The notes under the pieces were generated by a model. The model saw nothing but the letters and a program-made list of their open reading frames with translations, was not told the DNA's origin and made no database searches. A program made the position numbers and the translations under genes. This document shows positions 26,355-38,117 of a stretch of DNA of 64,000 bases, in pieces (positions within the stretch are counted from its first letter, which is position 1; every line of letters starts with the position of its first letter). The DNA is from Trema orientale (taxonomy: Eukaryota; Streptophyta; Magnoliopsida; Rosales; Cannabaceae). The DNA lies in NCBI GenBank assembly GCA_002914845.1, contig JXTC01000062.1, positions 910,838-974,837 on the forward strand, written 5' to 3'.

Positions 26355-27128
26355 TATTGGAAAAAAAAATACAAAAAACAAAAAAAGAGAGAATAGTAGA
26401 AGAGAAGAAAAAGAAGAAGAGAGTGATGTGATTTGAATTTAGTTTGTAGCCATATATAGACTCGGAAAAGTTCCTTTTCATTTTTTTTTTTCTTTTTTCA
26501 TTTATCTCCTTCTTTTATTCATGCATGCATTGCAATGCATAGATAAATACGTACGTGCATATTTATAAATGGTTGCCAATACAGTAGGTATTTTTTTTTT
26601 CCCTTACATGTAAGTATTCTTTTTTAGTCATTGGATCATCTAACGGTTATAGTGAAATGCATAAAAAGACGTATATCATTAATGCTACTTCTCTCTCTTA
26701 TTTTTTACAATAAAAAAATACGCATAATAAATTTTTATTAACTAAAATGATACTTATGTATAGATAAAAAAAAAATACCTACTAGATTAGTGCCCTTTAT
26801 AAATACACATATGTTTGATCTAATGCGTACGTGCATATTTATGTATATATGTTTGATCTAATGATCTTGATAATAGATTGTTGAGTTTAGCACATATATG
26901 TTCTTATATCTGTAATAACATAAAAAATTCTGAATAGTGTAATGTACTCACTTTCCACATTAGAAAATATTAATGCATTAATTAGTATGTATATTTTCCT
27001 AGTGATTAGGATAATGGAGGCGTGGTCTAATGGTAACCCCTAGTCGGCTCATGATTTGTTAAAGACCTAAAGTCCCATCTAAGGACCAACTTTTTATTTT
27101 TTTATCTTTTTCTATAAAAACCTCTAAT
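26355..27128. other. Upstream region of trehalase copy 1
   Basis: Begins with the purine-rich 5' flank (about 26360-26430, GAA/GAGA tracts), likely the 5' UTR of the minus-strand gene. Beyond it is AT-rich DNA with no gene. A short piece near 27017-27060 (ggcgtggtctaatggtaa) looks superficially tRNA-like but has no matching acceptor stem. Confidence 0.4.
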
Positions 27129-28015
27129 AAAAAGCCAAAGTTTAAAGAGAATAATTTAGTATGAATTCTATTGAATTGAAAAGTAGAGGGATGCTAAGAG
27201 GACTCTCTTGCGTACTCTCTCTTTCACTTTTTCATTCTGTGATTGACACTTGTCCATATTTTTTCCTTTTTTTAAAAACCAAATGATACATCTTAAACAT
27301 AAATATTACAAAATTGTCATTCAATAGGTACATCACCCTCTTAGCACGTTATACATCATTCAATAGTATTGTGATACTTCCTTTAGAAAAAAAAAAAAAA
27401 GAAAAAAGAAAAAAAAAGTATTGTGATGCTATTATGCTTAGCATCACAATGGAAGATAAATACTCTAGGTATAAATTCTGGAGAAAAAGAAGGTAAACCT
27501 ATAGTTACGAACCTATATCGGACACTCATGTGAAACCATGTTCTACTAATCAAAAAGAGAATAATTCTCATGAGGCTAATCTCTTTATCTTCCATTGTGA
27601 TTATTATATTATATTGAGAATATATTGACATTAATATCTCAACGATTATGAAATAGAAAAAAATAAAATAAAATAAAAATATCATATTTAAACGATGTCA
27701 ACTTTTTAATTGAATTAACTAATTTATTCTTTAATTGAAATAAAATGAAAACTTAATAGTCAAAACAAAATAAAAAATAAAAAAACAAAAGTTTGGGAAA
27801 GTTTATTATACGTACGAGATTATTTAATTGCTATAGAATGATGTGAATATATATATTATTCATATATATATATATATGTTTATCAAATATATATATATAT
27901 ATATATATTGAAAGGAATGTGAATATCTATTTTCTAACTAGCTAAAATAGCTTAAATATTACGGTGCGTTTTACACTAATTCAGAGTATTCATTATTAGA
28001 AGCCAATTATTTAAG
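27129..28015. repeat. Direct repeat, copy A
   Basis: About 887 bp, repeated in the same orientation at 28798-29673. Shared landmarks include tttaaagagaataatttagt near 27139, the run acctatagttacgaacctat near 27497, and agccaatt-tttaag at the end. The ends are not TG/CA, so these are not LTRs. No function is recognised. Confidence 0.85.
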
Positions 28016-28797
28016 GTGACGTTTGGTTTATAGGAATAGACAAAAGAATGGAATGAACATTCCTAAGAATTACCCATTCTATTGTTTGGTTTAGATTTTC
28101 AACTTAGGAAAAGTCATTCTAATGAAAAGGCAAATCTATCAAGTAGTGGAATTATCTTTCCTTAACTAAACCACTGGAAAGACTATTCCATTCCTACTCA
28201 GAATTTTAAATGCCCTAATTACTCTTATTTTAGTTTGCCTAAAGTACAGGATTTCAGAGAATAATACATCAACCCGTATGGGTTGATGTGTTATTATCTG
28301 AAATCCTGAATAACACATCAACCCGTATCTGAAATCTTGAATTACACATCAACCCGTATACGGTTTGATGTGTTATTTTTTAAAATCTGAATAACACATT
28401 CATTTCAAAAAATAACACATCAACTCATATACGGGTTGATGTGTTATTTTCTGAAATCCTGAATAACACATCAACTCTATACGGTTTGATGTGTTATCTT
28501 GTCTTTAAAATTTTTATTTTTTAAAAAAGAATTTTCTAATACAAAAAATACATAAATAAATAAATGAGTCAATTTTTGTACAAATTTAACATTTGTACCA
28601 ATTTTCTAATAGTAAGGGTATTTTCGTCCGTATAATGTTAATTCCATTCTATTCCATAATAAACCAAATATAGTAATGCTCATTTAGTCATTGATTCCAA
28701 CATGTCAACTAAACAACTCAATCAATTTTTTTTTCCATTCCATTCCTATTACCATTCCCATTCCTTTTCCATTTTTGTTTAGCAACCAAACGCAATC
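28016..28797. mobile_element. MITE-like insert between direct repeats
   Basis: The left end GTGACGTTTGGTTTATAGGAA and the right end, in complement, GATTGCGTTTGGTTGCTAAAC share the CGTTTGGTT core seen at the ends of many plant MITEs, followed by GGAATGG-rich arms. No coding content. A palindrome array occupies its middle. The superfamily is uncertain. Confidence 0.55.
28256..28498. repeat. Palindromic repeat array
   Basis: Copies of AACACATCAACCCGTATACGG and of its complement alternate about five times, separated by tttctgaaatcctgaat-like spacers. Each pair can fold into a perfect or near-perfect hairpin of 15-18 base pairs (for example 28264-28292 and 28408-28447). It sits in the middle of the MITE-like insert. 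Confidence 0.85.
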
Positions 28798-29673
28798 AAA
28801 AAGCGAAAGTTTAAAGAAAATAATTTAGTATGAATTCTATTGAATTGAAAAATAAAGGGATGCTAAGAGGACTCTCTTGAGCACTCTCTCATTCACTTTC
28901 TCATTCTGTGATTGACATTTGTCCATATTTTTTCCCTTTTAAAAAAACCAAATGATACATCTTAAACATAAATATTACTTTTACAAAATATTACACAATT
29001 GCCATTCAATAGATACATCACTCTCTTTTCGTATTATACATCACCCTTTTAGCACGTTATACATCATTCAATAGTATTGTGATGCTATTATGCTTAGCAT
29101 CATAATGGAAGATAAATACTCTAGGTATAAATTCTGGAGAAAAAGAAGGTAAACCTATAGCTACGAACCTATATCGGGCCACTCGTGTGAAACCGCGTTC
29201 TACTAATCAAAAAGAGAATAATTCTCAAGAGGCGAATCTCTTTATCTTCCATTGTGATTATTATATTGTATTGAGAATATATTGACATTAATATCTCGAT
29301 GACTATGAAATAAAAAAAACAAAAATAAAAATCTCAAATTTAAACGATGTTAATTTTTTAATTGAATTAACTATTTTACTCTTTAATTGAAACAAAATGA
29401 AAACTTAATAGTGAAAACAAAATAAAAAATAAAAAAGCAAAAATTTGGTGAAGTTTATTTTACGTACGAGATTATTTAATTGCTATAGAATGATGTGAAT
29501 ATATATATATATATATTCAAATATATATGTTTATCAAATATATATATATATATATATTGAAAGGAATGTGAATATCTATTTTCTAACTAGCTAAAATAGC
29601 TAGCAGTTAGCTTAAATATTACGGTGTTTCAAATTAATTCAGAGTATTCATTATTAGAAGCCAATTCTTTAAG
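28798..29673. repeat. Direct repeat, copy B
   Basis: Second copy of the 27129-28015 unit, with scattered substitutions and small indels, so the duplication is not very recent. Its matching part contains the same A-rich and TA microsatellite blocks. Confidence 0.85.
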
Positions 29674-30586
29674 CTAAAAGACGATTGAGGTGAATAAAAT
29701 GCTAATAATGAGCCAAATTCGCATTTTTAAAGCATTTTTAAGTGGATATGTTTGGTACTTAACATTAAATATCAATAAAGCTGCGGACCCATAGCTTTAT
29801 TAATGTGTGATTTTATTCACCACCTGTGGTATAAATAATCTAAAGAAACCTACCTGTCAAGGTATAAATCATCAAATATGAAACCCGGGTTTGAATAAAT
29901 GTATTAAAAGGACTCATCTTTTTGGGTCTTATATTAAAATTTTCGAACTTTGGGCGGCTAGCAAGAGATTATTAAGTATGGAATGGATAGACTCTTGGGT
30001 GCTAACCTTTGTATATATATATATATATTGCGATGAAAGCTTGGTACCAAAAGTCCATTCATTCCGCACTCAACAACATCTTGCTACCGAATTTTGCGAT
30101 GTACTCTAAGGTAGAGATAATCTAAAAGAAACCTACCTACCAAGGTACCAATAATGGTGCTCTTCATGTGAAAAAAGGTTCAAGAGGTCGTATAATCCTG
30201 CACCATTCTTTTTTTTTTTTCCTCTTCTTTTCTGTATTTTTTCCCTAGGGAGCCGGTTATACCATTTAGTTTTATTTATTATTTATTCATTTTTTGATAA
30301 GTGTTGTCTGGCTTTTCAACTTCATATTTTTCTTTTGAGCTATTAATATTGCGTAAGCGTGCGTAACAATCGTTAATTCGCTTCGGCAAAAATAAAAAAT
30401 AAAATAAAAATCAAAATCACAAGATCCATAAATGACCAGACTTCGAGTTTGACTTTGAACTCACACGTGAAATTTACAGCTCTAATTGCAGTACCATGTC
30501 AATTTATATCGTTTCAATAAATAAATAAATAATGGTGGTGTGTAAACATTCCTGTATATTAATTTGTATCTTCAATTCCTAACACG
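29674..30586. other. Intergenic stretch downstream of trehalase copy 2
   Basis: AT-rich, holding no supported gene. A 72-codon open frame at 29891-30109 shows no recognisable motif. The part nearest 30587 likely includes the 3' UTR of trehalase copy 2. Confidence 0.4.
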
Positions 30587-33500
30587 TCAGCAGGCAATAC
30601 TTAGGTCTTCAGGCCATCCAAACTCTTCCAACAACGCCAATACTACTCCATTTGACCACCCAAAACCAGTCTGCATTGCAAAATTTTCAAAGACATAAGT
30701 TATTCACTAGGAACCCAAATCAGAAGCCATAATATATAATAAGTTCATATAAGAACAAATTATCATTTCAAGTGTAACTTTATTTTTCCAAGTATCTAGT
30801 AGCTGTTTTATAGGGAACTAAGAAAAGGGTCATATTCCAATTAAACCATTAATTAAAATAGAAAGTCATACCTGAGGTACATATTCACCACCACCTCCAA
30901 AATATCCACACTTTTCCACGTCGTATTTTTCATGCATGGTTCCTGTTTTCTTGAAGGTGACATAGTTGGTTCTGATCCACCTCACAGCAATATCCTCTGC
31001 CACTGATCTCGCTTCTTTCGATCCAGATCTTGCCAAACCTTCAATAATCATGTGTTGGATTGGAGCCCAACCATTTGGAAAGTCCCTGTTTTTACAAGTT
31101 TTTATTAGTTGAAACACAAGTTAAGAAGGTAAATGAGTATTGGAAAGTGCAAGAAGTTTCTCCTTTTTGCTGCAAGGATCATGATAAAGTACAATGGTTT
31201 CATGCTATTCCCTTAATTTGAAAGCTGAACTGGTCACTAACCATTGTTGTCCTGAGTTGGTGAGAGATGTTGCAATACCGGCAGGATGAACCAGACCTGA
31301 TTTTCGAAGACTCTTTGTGACTTTATCCACCAGAAGAGCATCTTCATGTTGAATAAAAGAAATGGTTCAGTGTACAAAGCCTTGTAAACTTGCTCGAAGT
31401 TGTTGCCTAATCAATTAATTCCTTTGAAAATAAGAAAATAAAAAAAGGAAGCAGAGTTTTTACGGATATGGAGAGACCGAGTCAACGGTAGACAGGATTG
31501 CAGGTGCAGCCTAGCCAAAAATGTAGCAAGTAGCTTAACCGACAGACTCACATTACTATTTATTCATACCAATACAGAGGATATATCGGGCTTGTGCTGC
31601 AAATTTCGACAACTTCGGGTGTGATTGTGCTTTGAAATGAAGAATTTTTTGAAAAAAAAGTTGGAACAAAAGAATAAAGTTAAATCTATGAGTTCTTCCT
31701 TTTCTACTGATAAGACTGCCCTATGTTCTCTCTTTCTACCACAACTTTTAAAGCTTCTCTATTTCCAACATGTTCAATTACCTCAACTAGCCCGTAAAAG
31801 AATCCAAGAAACTTAAAAATTCAACTCAAATCACATCAAAGATGAATATTGTAATCACAAACCTGAGTAGAAAGACTTGATCCATAAAGGAATGAAGTTT
31901 GAAGCAAATGCTTTCTGATTCTGGTTCGAAGTTTTCCATGTTTGAACTCTCTAAGTGTCAAAACGGAGGAAATTAGAACCGCTGCAGATAACAGTAATGA
32001 CATACAGAAACAAGTAATGTTAACGAAAGTTAATACTACCTTGCAGTGGCTATTGCTTAGCCAGTAGTCATGCCATTGTCCCGTCTGCGCATTCCAGAAA
32101 ACAAATTCTATTGCTTTCTTTCTCGCTTGAGAAGTTTTCAAGAAGTGCTTAGATACGGCGTAATCTCCCGTGACTTTTGACAGGAATGAAATGTCCAGTT
32201 CTATCTGAATCAACAAATATAATTAGATTTTCTCACACACCAAAAAGAAGATTTTGAGCATCTTCCACAAAAAGTTCTGAGAAATACCCCAAGTATGAAT
32301 GCATTTAAATCAACTGGTAAAACTGATGTTGTAGCCAATGTTGTAAAATTGGCAGGGTTCCTGCAAAATAAAGAATTAATTCTTCATACAATTCAATGGA
32401 GCAATTCACAGTAGGATGCCCAAGAAATAAAGGCATTAAATCAAAACAAAGTGAAGTGTACTTTACAACCTTTAAAGAGGCCTGGATCACAAGGAAACTT
32501 GTAACTCGTTTTGGAAACAACCACATAAGTTGAATCAAGGACAAGTTGTGGTTGACTTTCTCGTGGTTTCAAAGTTTTCAATTGTACACTCATAGAACAA
32601 TTTCATGGCTTGGCATGTTTTCTTTTCATAGATGACGTTTACAACACTTGGATGAGGATGATAAATTTTTTTGGCATAAATCAATTTTATTTTAGCTGAA
32701 GTGAGGTAGGTTAACATGTGCATAAATTTAATGGACTCACAAACATCAACAGGGAAAAAAAGGAGGTCAAGCAACTAAAGCTAAAGGAACCAAACAAACA
32801 AAATACATATATCTGAACATAGATACATAATTTCTCATACCAAAAAGAATTCACCTCATCCATCTTGTACTAAAATCCCATCCAGACTCAGCAGTTGAAG
32901 CAACCTCGCGGTAGAAGTGCTTTCTCTCGGCCACGGATGAGATATTTGAAGCAAATTCCTTGTCCTAAGAAACAGAATAAGTCCATGAATTTGATACTAA
33001 ACATATTCCGCCATTTAACCATACAGCAAAAGTAGTATGTGAAATGAGCTAGAGAGCAAGATCTACAAGGGTGGAAGATTCAGGCCTGGGCTTATCCCAC
33101 GTTGCATAATATCGAGTTAAAGTATGATTACGAGCTTGAGCATCCTGAATTGTCACCTTGTGTATTCCTAAAACAACAAAATAGAGCTTAAAACCAACTA
33201 AAGTAGAGCAAAGTAGGATGTGTATGCATAAAACTATTCTGAAAAGCAAATTAAAGGAAAAAAATTCTCTCTTCAATTGTAGTACCTGAAGTCCAAAACT
33301 TATGTTCTTTGATTAGAGCGGGAAGACACTCTTTAGCAAATTCTAGATCACCAGTCTTCTTGTATATTTCATGAACCATTGCGCTAAGGAGGGGAGGCTG
33401 ACTGCAAAAAATAAGTGAAAATTGACACTTCCATGAAACCAAAAAAGAAAAATTATAATCAAGCAACAGTCTGGTATTTAATCAGGAAATCAAGCACCAC

Positions 33501-35033
33501 CTCCTATTAGTGTAATAGGTCCTCGCACCATTAAGCACGTGACCATATTCTTCTATAAGTGAAATAAGATTAGTCACAATTGCTTTTGCTGTATCATACA
33601 TTTTACTTGCTAGTAACCCCCTGCACAACAAATATACACGAATATAATAATAAATTCAGGAAAAACTATAGATTCAAACTAAAAATTGAAACAATCCCTT
33701 TTATCCATTTGGACAAATTTAGTTTATACATGTTTTGCGAAACTAATTCAAGAAAATTTGCTTTGCACTGATAATGTGGACCAGTCTCCCTAATGTTCTA
33801 TAAAAAGCTAATATATGAACTTTAAACTAATAGAAATCCCAATATAGACCAACTTAACAAGAAAATGACTACATTGTTAACTCAAATACTCAAAATCCAC
33901 TTCTATAAACACATACTATGCAAAATAAGACAACAAAACTAACCCGATTACCGAACAAGAATCCCAATACTAGACCAAATCAACAAGAAAAAGTTAAAAG
34001 ACTTGCCTTTTATACAAAAATACCTGAAAATCCACTTAAATAAACGCATATTATGTAAAATAAGACAACAAAACCAACCGTATTACCCCATAAGAATAAG
34101 TAACCGACCAACTTAAAAAGAAAAAGATTACTTTGTTTGCAAAAATACTCGAAAACCCAATTCTATAAACACATTATGTAAAATAAGAAACAAAACTAAC
34201 CTGATTTATCCAATAAGAAAGAAAACCCAATTCTATAAACACATTATGTAAAATAAGAAACAAAACTAACCTGATTTATCCAATAAGAATCCCAATAATA
34301 ATAGACCAAATTCACAAGTAAAGAAGACTACTTTTTATACTAAAATACCTGAAGCCCCACTTTAATAAACACATATTCTGTTAAAATAAGAGAATCAAAC
34401 TAACCTGATAACCCAATAAGAATCCCAATAATAGACCTCTCTAAACCGTGAACCGGGAATGATTACCGGGTCAGGCAGAGGAATCAGAGTATGCAACTCG
34501 GGTCTCTTTCTCACCTCAGCAGAGACTTTCCTACTCAGATTCTTCCAAAGGGAATGAACCTTCAATGCCCAATTCCTCACTTCTTGATTCTTCACCTTGG
34601 GTAGAAAACCCTTTGGCTGGGGGACAAAATCCTCTGGCTTAGCGTACACCAAATCATCCCCTGCACCCTCAAAGTAATTCTCTATATACTTGCTCAAATC
34701 CTTAACAGACACCGACCCATTTGAGGACCTCACAAGCTTATCAAAACCCAGTTCGGAATCAGACAGATTGCGCTTCAACGACAAATCGACGTAGAGTTTT
34801 GGGTCGAATTTGGGCTTTCCGAAGGTTCGGAGTGCGGTTTCCTGGACTCGTTCCAGGAAGTTGAGTAAAGGGGTTGTGGGCTTTACGGGCCCGGAATGGG
34901 AAGCGCATGGCGAATAAGAAGCTTCAGAGATAGAAATGACTGTTAGTAATAACGATAGGAAAAGTAGTAGTGGTGGTGGGAATGGAGTTGTACTACTGTT
35001 ACGTGGTTTGGAGAATGGAATGGAGACCTCCAT
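30587..35033 (-). CDS. TRE1: Trehalase (GH37), copy 2, with N-terminal hydrophobic segment
   Basis: Same enzyme family as the gene at 21828-26354. Exons (minus): 35033-34405, 33620-33501, 33401-33286, 33167-33067, 32964-32855, 32360-32288, 32204-32040, 31950-31863, 31341-31242, 31085-30872, 30670-30587. They total 1800 nt, giving 599 residues. Exons 2-11 have exactly the same lengths as in copy 1. Signatures PGSRFREVYYWDSYW and QWDFPNGWAP, the SGWDFSTRW aspartate (residue 352) and the HEKY glutamate (residue 553) are all present. Residues 19-37 (PPPLLLFLSLLLTVISIS) form a hydrophobic stretch fitting a signal peptide or membrane anchor, as in secreted or anchored plant trehalases. Exon 7 begins with ATA (Ile) where copy 1 has ATG (Met). 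The 5' flank carries a short duplicated word (35040-35097). The frame is open throughout, so it is probably functional. Confidence 0.96.
33830..34440 (-). repeat. Tandem units in intron 1 of trehalase copy 2, derived from the exon 1/intron 1 border
   Basis: About five or six degenerate units, spaced 65-135 bp. Each resembles the last 30-35 bases of exon 1 plus the start of intron 1. Read on the minus strand, a unit gives GGGATTCTTATTGG, then a CAG/GTTAGTTTTG-like splice donor, then an A/T-rich tail with GTGTTTATAGAATTGGG-like sequence. Donor-like sites lie near 34264 and 34197, with weaker ones near 34070 and 33943, besides the true one at 34404. Copy 1 has no such array in its much shorter intron 1. 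Confidence 0.85.
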
Positions 35034-36105
35034 TGTTGTTGGACACAGATTGAAGAATGAGGAAACGACGGACACAGATTGAAGAATGAGGAAACGACCG
35101 GTTTAGCAAGAGGAATAAATATATATATATATATGTATGTAGCTTGATATTTATGAAATGGCGCCAAATGCCAGAATGAGAAGCTAAGAGCCGGCAATGG
35201 GAATCAAAAGTTTGACTATTTACTTTGGACCTTTCGCCAAGTCTGCATGCAATGACGAGAAATGCTCTGTTTTCTGAAGTTTCCACTTGTCTTTATTTCT
35301 CAAATTTTTGTTTTATTTTATTGTTATAGTATAGACTAAAGAGTAAAAAATAAAATAGAAATAAAAAATGGTTGAAGTTTCATTGATTTGTAAGCATTTA
35401 ATTTGTTGAAGGGATAGAAAATCATATATGTCTACGTCGCTGCTCGCATCCTTATTTTTAGTTTAATTAGTATTGTTATTTACTTATAAGAGACTTCCTT
35501 CTTTCTTGCCTAAATTTCTTTTCAATAACTTTAAGATAGCTTTTTAATTATATGAAAAGTTGACTAAAATTTTCTTTAATTTTCTTGTCCTACACCCGAT
35601 TCATGGAAAGGCTGGCATGTAAATTTTGGGGGCTTATAGAAATGTGACCAAATTTTGAGCCCAATTTCAGTAAATGTCCTTTTGTCAAATGTTATAGTAA
35701 AATATCCGGTATATATGTTTATATACTAAGTGTAAAATTTTATATACCAAGTATAAAAAATTATATATCTAGTGCATTTCAGTACAGTAACTAAAATTAG
35801 TAGATATGTGTATCTACTAAGTATAAAAATATATATACCTAGACATTTAGCTATAAAATTTTAAAAATGGACATCTACTTAATCAAATTTAAAATTTTGG
35901 TCATCTACCTAAATTTCTCTAAATTTTTTTTTGGTGGTGAATCTTACATCTTTGTTCATGCCCATAACATGGCTCATATTGTACATGTGATCATCTTCAT
36001 AAGAAATTCACTACAGATATTTACTAAAAATAGTAACTAAAAGTGGACGAATGATCTGTTTTCATGAAAAAATAGTTTTATTATTTGAGCAAAACTAAAG
36101 TACAC
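35034..36105. other. Upstream region of trehalase copy 2
   Basis: Contains a 22-bp duplicated word (ggacacagattgaagaatgag) at 35041-35090 just before the start codon and a TA tract at 35119-35136. The rest is AT-rich. At 35700-35860 several loose repeats of tatatactaagtataaaa-like sequence occur. No gene was seen. Confidence 0.4.
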
Positions 36106-36106
36106 N
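36106..36106. other. Single undetermined base (N) at a repeat border
   Basis: An N lies exactly before the first copy of the 1.36-kb duplication. Another N lies at 37464, exactly before the second copy. Both suggest assembly joins rather than sequencing noise. Confidence 0.9.
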
Positions 36107-37463
36107 ACGTAATACTAAACATACATTAATTCTAAGAAATATTTATTCTACTTTAGGGATGTTATTTTTGCACGATGGACTAGTACTCTAACATGGGCAA
36201 GCTGATCGAGGATCGAAGCGAGTTCAAGGCAAAATTCCCCTACCCAAGTCAAGGTCAGGTTGAGGAATGGTACTCGACCCGATATAGTTGAGGTTGTATA
36301 TAATTTTATAATATAGGATTAATTGCAAAAAAAAAATAACCTGAGATATTGCCTTTTTTGTAATTTTAATAATATCTTTTAACTTGTATAAAATTATATT
36401 TTTCACATTTTAAATATTTACAAATTTGTACATTCTACATATAAATTGACTAATAAATTTTTTACTAAATACGGAATCTTAATTAAGAATATCTTATTTA
36501 TATTGACTAACACAAAAAATTATTGAAAATAATTTAAAACAGTTAGTACATGATCATCCAATTTGTATACAAAATGTACAAATTTGCAGAGATTTTAAAT
36601 GTGGAAGTATAATTTTACACAAGTAAAAAAAATAGTTAAAATTATAGAAGGATCATATTTCATAGTAATTTTTTGCATTTATCCCTATAAAATAAAATAA
36701 AAACACAATCCTAACCACTCTTCTCTCATGTAAAGAAATTTCTTTCATACCATACATCCAGATTTTTCTTTTGCAGTGGAGAGATATCTCGGTCTCCCTC
36801 TCCAGCATGATTTTTTCTTTGTTATTCTTTTTCTTTTTTAGTGATCATTTCCTATGTGTGAAGGCATAAATTACCTTGGATTTAGAGCTATGAGTATTTT
36901 ATCCCACCTGATTATAGATTTGTGTGGATTTTTTTTTTTTTTTATTTTCATGCAATTTTCGTGGGTATCTTTTAGATTTGAGACTTTTCTAGTCCAGATT
37001 TGGAAAATTTTATGCGGTTCAAGCATGTGAATTAAAATATCGCGACAATATTCGTATTTTGAAGTATTGACATCGATACTAGGTGGAAAGATATTTTTTC
37101 TCATGTATCCGTAAAATATCCACAAAATGTCAGCAATGTCAAAGATATGTCGATATCGGTAAAATATTGGTAAAAAATGAGTTAATATCGAGATATTTAC
37201 GGATATTATCATGATAATATCGTCGAGACTTTTGAAATGTTGACAATATCCTGGTATTAGGGTAATTTGGAAACAATTTGAAAAAAAAAAATAGGAGACA
37301 AGGAAGATTGAGTCAGATTGATGAAAATTCTATTTCCATGAGTTTCGAATCAATAAGCATGGGAACTAATCAAAGTTCATATAGTTATGATCATGTTTTT
37401 ATAATCCTAATAAAGTGTTTAGAACTGTAAAATAAAGGCAATTTCTTTAGCTATAAAATATTT
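36107..37463. repeat. Tandem duplication, copy A (1357 bp)
   Basis: Starts acgtaatactaaacatacat and ends gctataaaatattt. It is nearly identical to 37465-39182 apart from two inserted MITEs and small changes in copy B. It contains a fold-back MITE at 36316-36685 and a stretch rich in GATATCG/TATCG words (37040-37240). No host gene was seen. Confidence 0.95.
36316..36685. mobile_element. Mutator-like fold-back MITE
   Basis: The ends GGATTAATTGCAAAAAA and, in complement, GGGATAAATGCAAAAAA lead into long inverted arms. Flanks tataatata (36307-36315) and tataaaata (36686-36694) match at eight of nine bases, fitting a 9-bp Mutator-type target duplication, although the AT-rich context weakens this. 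Copy B carries the same element, there interrupted by the two 172-bp MITEs. Confidence 0.6.
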
Positions 37464-37739
37464 NACGTAATACTAAACATACATTAATTCTAAGAAATAT
37501 TTATTCTACTTTAGGGATGTTATTTTTGCACGATGGACTAGTACTCTAACATGGGCAAGGTGATCGAGGATCGAAGCGAGTTCAAGGCAAAATTCCCCTA
37601 CCCAACTCAAGGTCAGGTTGAGGAATGGTACTCGACCCGATATAGTTGAGGTTGTATATAATTTTATAATATAAGATTAATTGCAAAAAAAATAACCTGA
37701 GATATTGCCTTTTTTGTAATTTTAACAATATGTTTTAAT

Positions 37740-37911
37740 GGGGATGGCTACGGTAGGGGCGTCCCTACGTAGGGTCATGTCTTAATTATCGTTGGATGAG
37801 AATCTGTGGGGAATAACGGGAATCTGTGAAGAATCTATTTATATACAGATTCCCATCCAACGGTGAATAGACAGGGTCCTACGTAGGGGCGCCCCTACTG
37901 TAGACGCGCCC
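37740..37911. mobile_element. 172-bp Mutator-like MITE, copy 1
   Basis: The ends GGGGATGGCTACGGTAGGGG and, in complement, GGGCGCGTCTACAGTAGGGG are terminal inverted repeats. Flanks tgttttaat and tattttaat are 9-bp target duplications with one mismatch. The empty site is visible in the first copy of the duplication (near 36375). The arms pair over most of their length (gggaatctgt with acagattccc). No coding content. Confidence 0.9.
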
Positions 37912-37945
37912 TATTTTAATTTGTGTAAAATTATATTTTTTACAT

Positions 37946-38117
37946 GGGGATGGCTACGGTAGGGGCGTCCCTACGTAGGGTCATGCCTTAATTATCGTTG
38001 GATGGGAATCTGTGGGGAATAACGGGAATCTGTGGAGAATCTATTTATATACAGATTCTCATCCAACGGTGAATAGACAGGGCCCTACGTAGGGGCGCCC
38101 CTACTGTAGACGCGCCC
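37946..38117. mobile_element. 172-bp Mutator-like MITE, copy 2
   Basis: Same length and orientation as the copy at 37740-37911 and nearly identical to it. Flanks tttttacat and ttttcacat form a 9-bp duplication with one mismatch. The empty site tatatttttcacattttaaa is preserved at about 36393. Two copies 34 bp apart in the same duplicated unit is unusual. Confidence 0.9.

Noticed and set aside
27017-27085. tRNA-like words (ggcgtggtctaatggtaa)
   Set aside because: No B box at the right distance and no acceptor stem.
27480-27600. Possible organelle-derived DNA in the direct repeats, because of its phrasing (acctatagttacgaacctat)
   Set aside because: I could not match it to any plastid or mitochondrial gene by eye in any frame.
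27129-29673. Short retroelement with the 880-bp repeats as LTRs
   Set aside because: The repeats lack TG/CA ends, and no primer-binding or polypurine sites were seen beside them.
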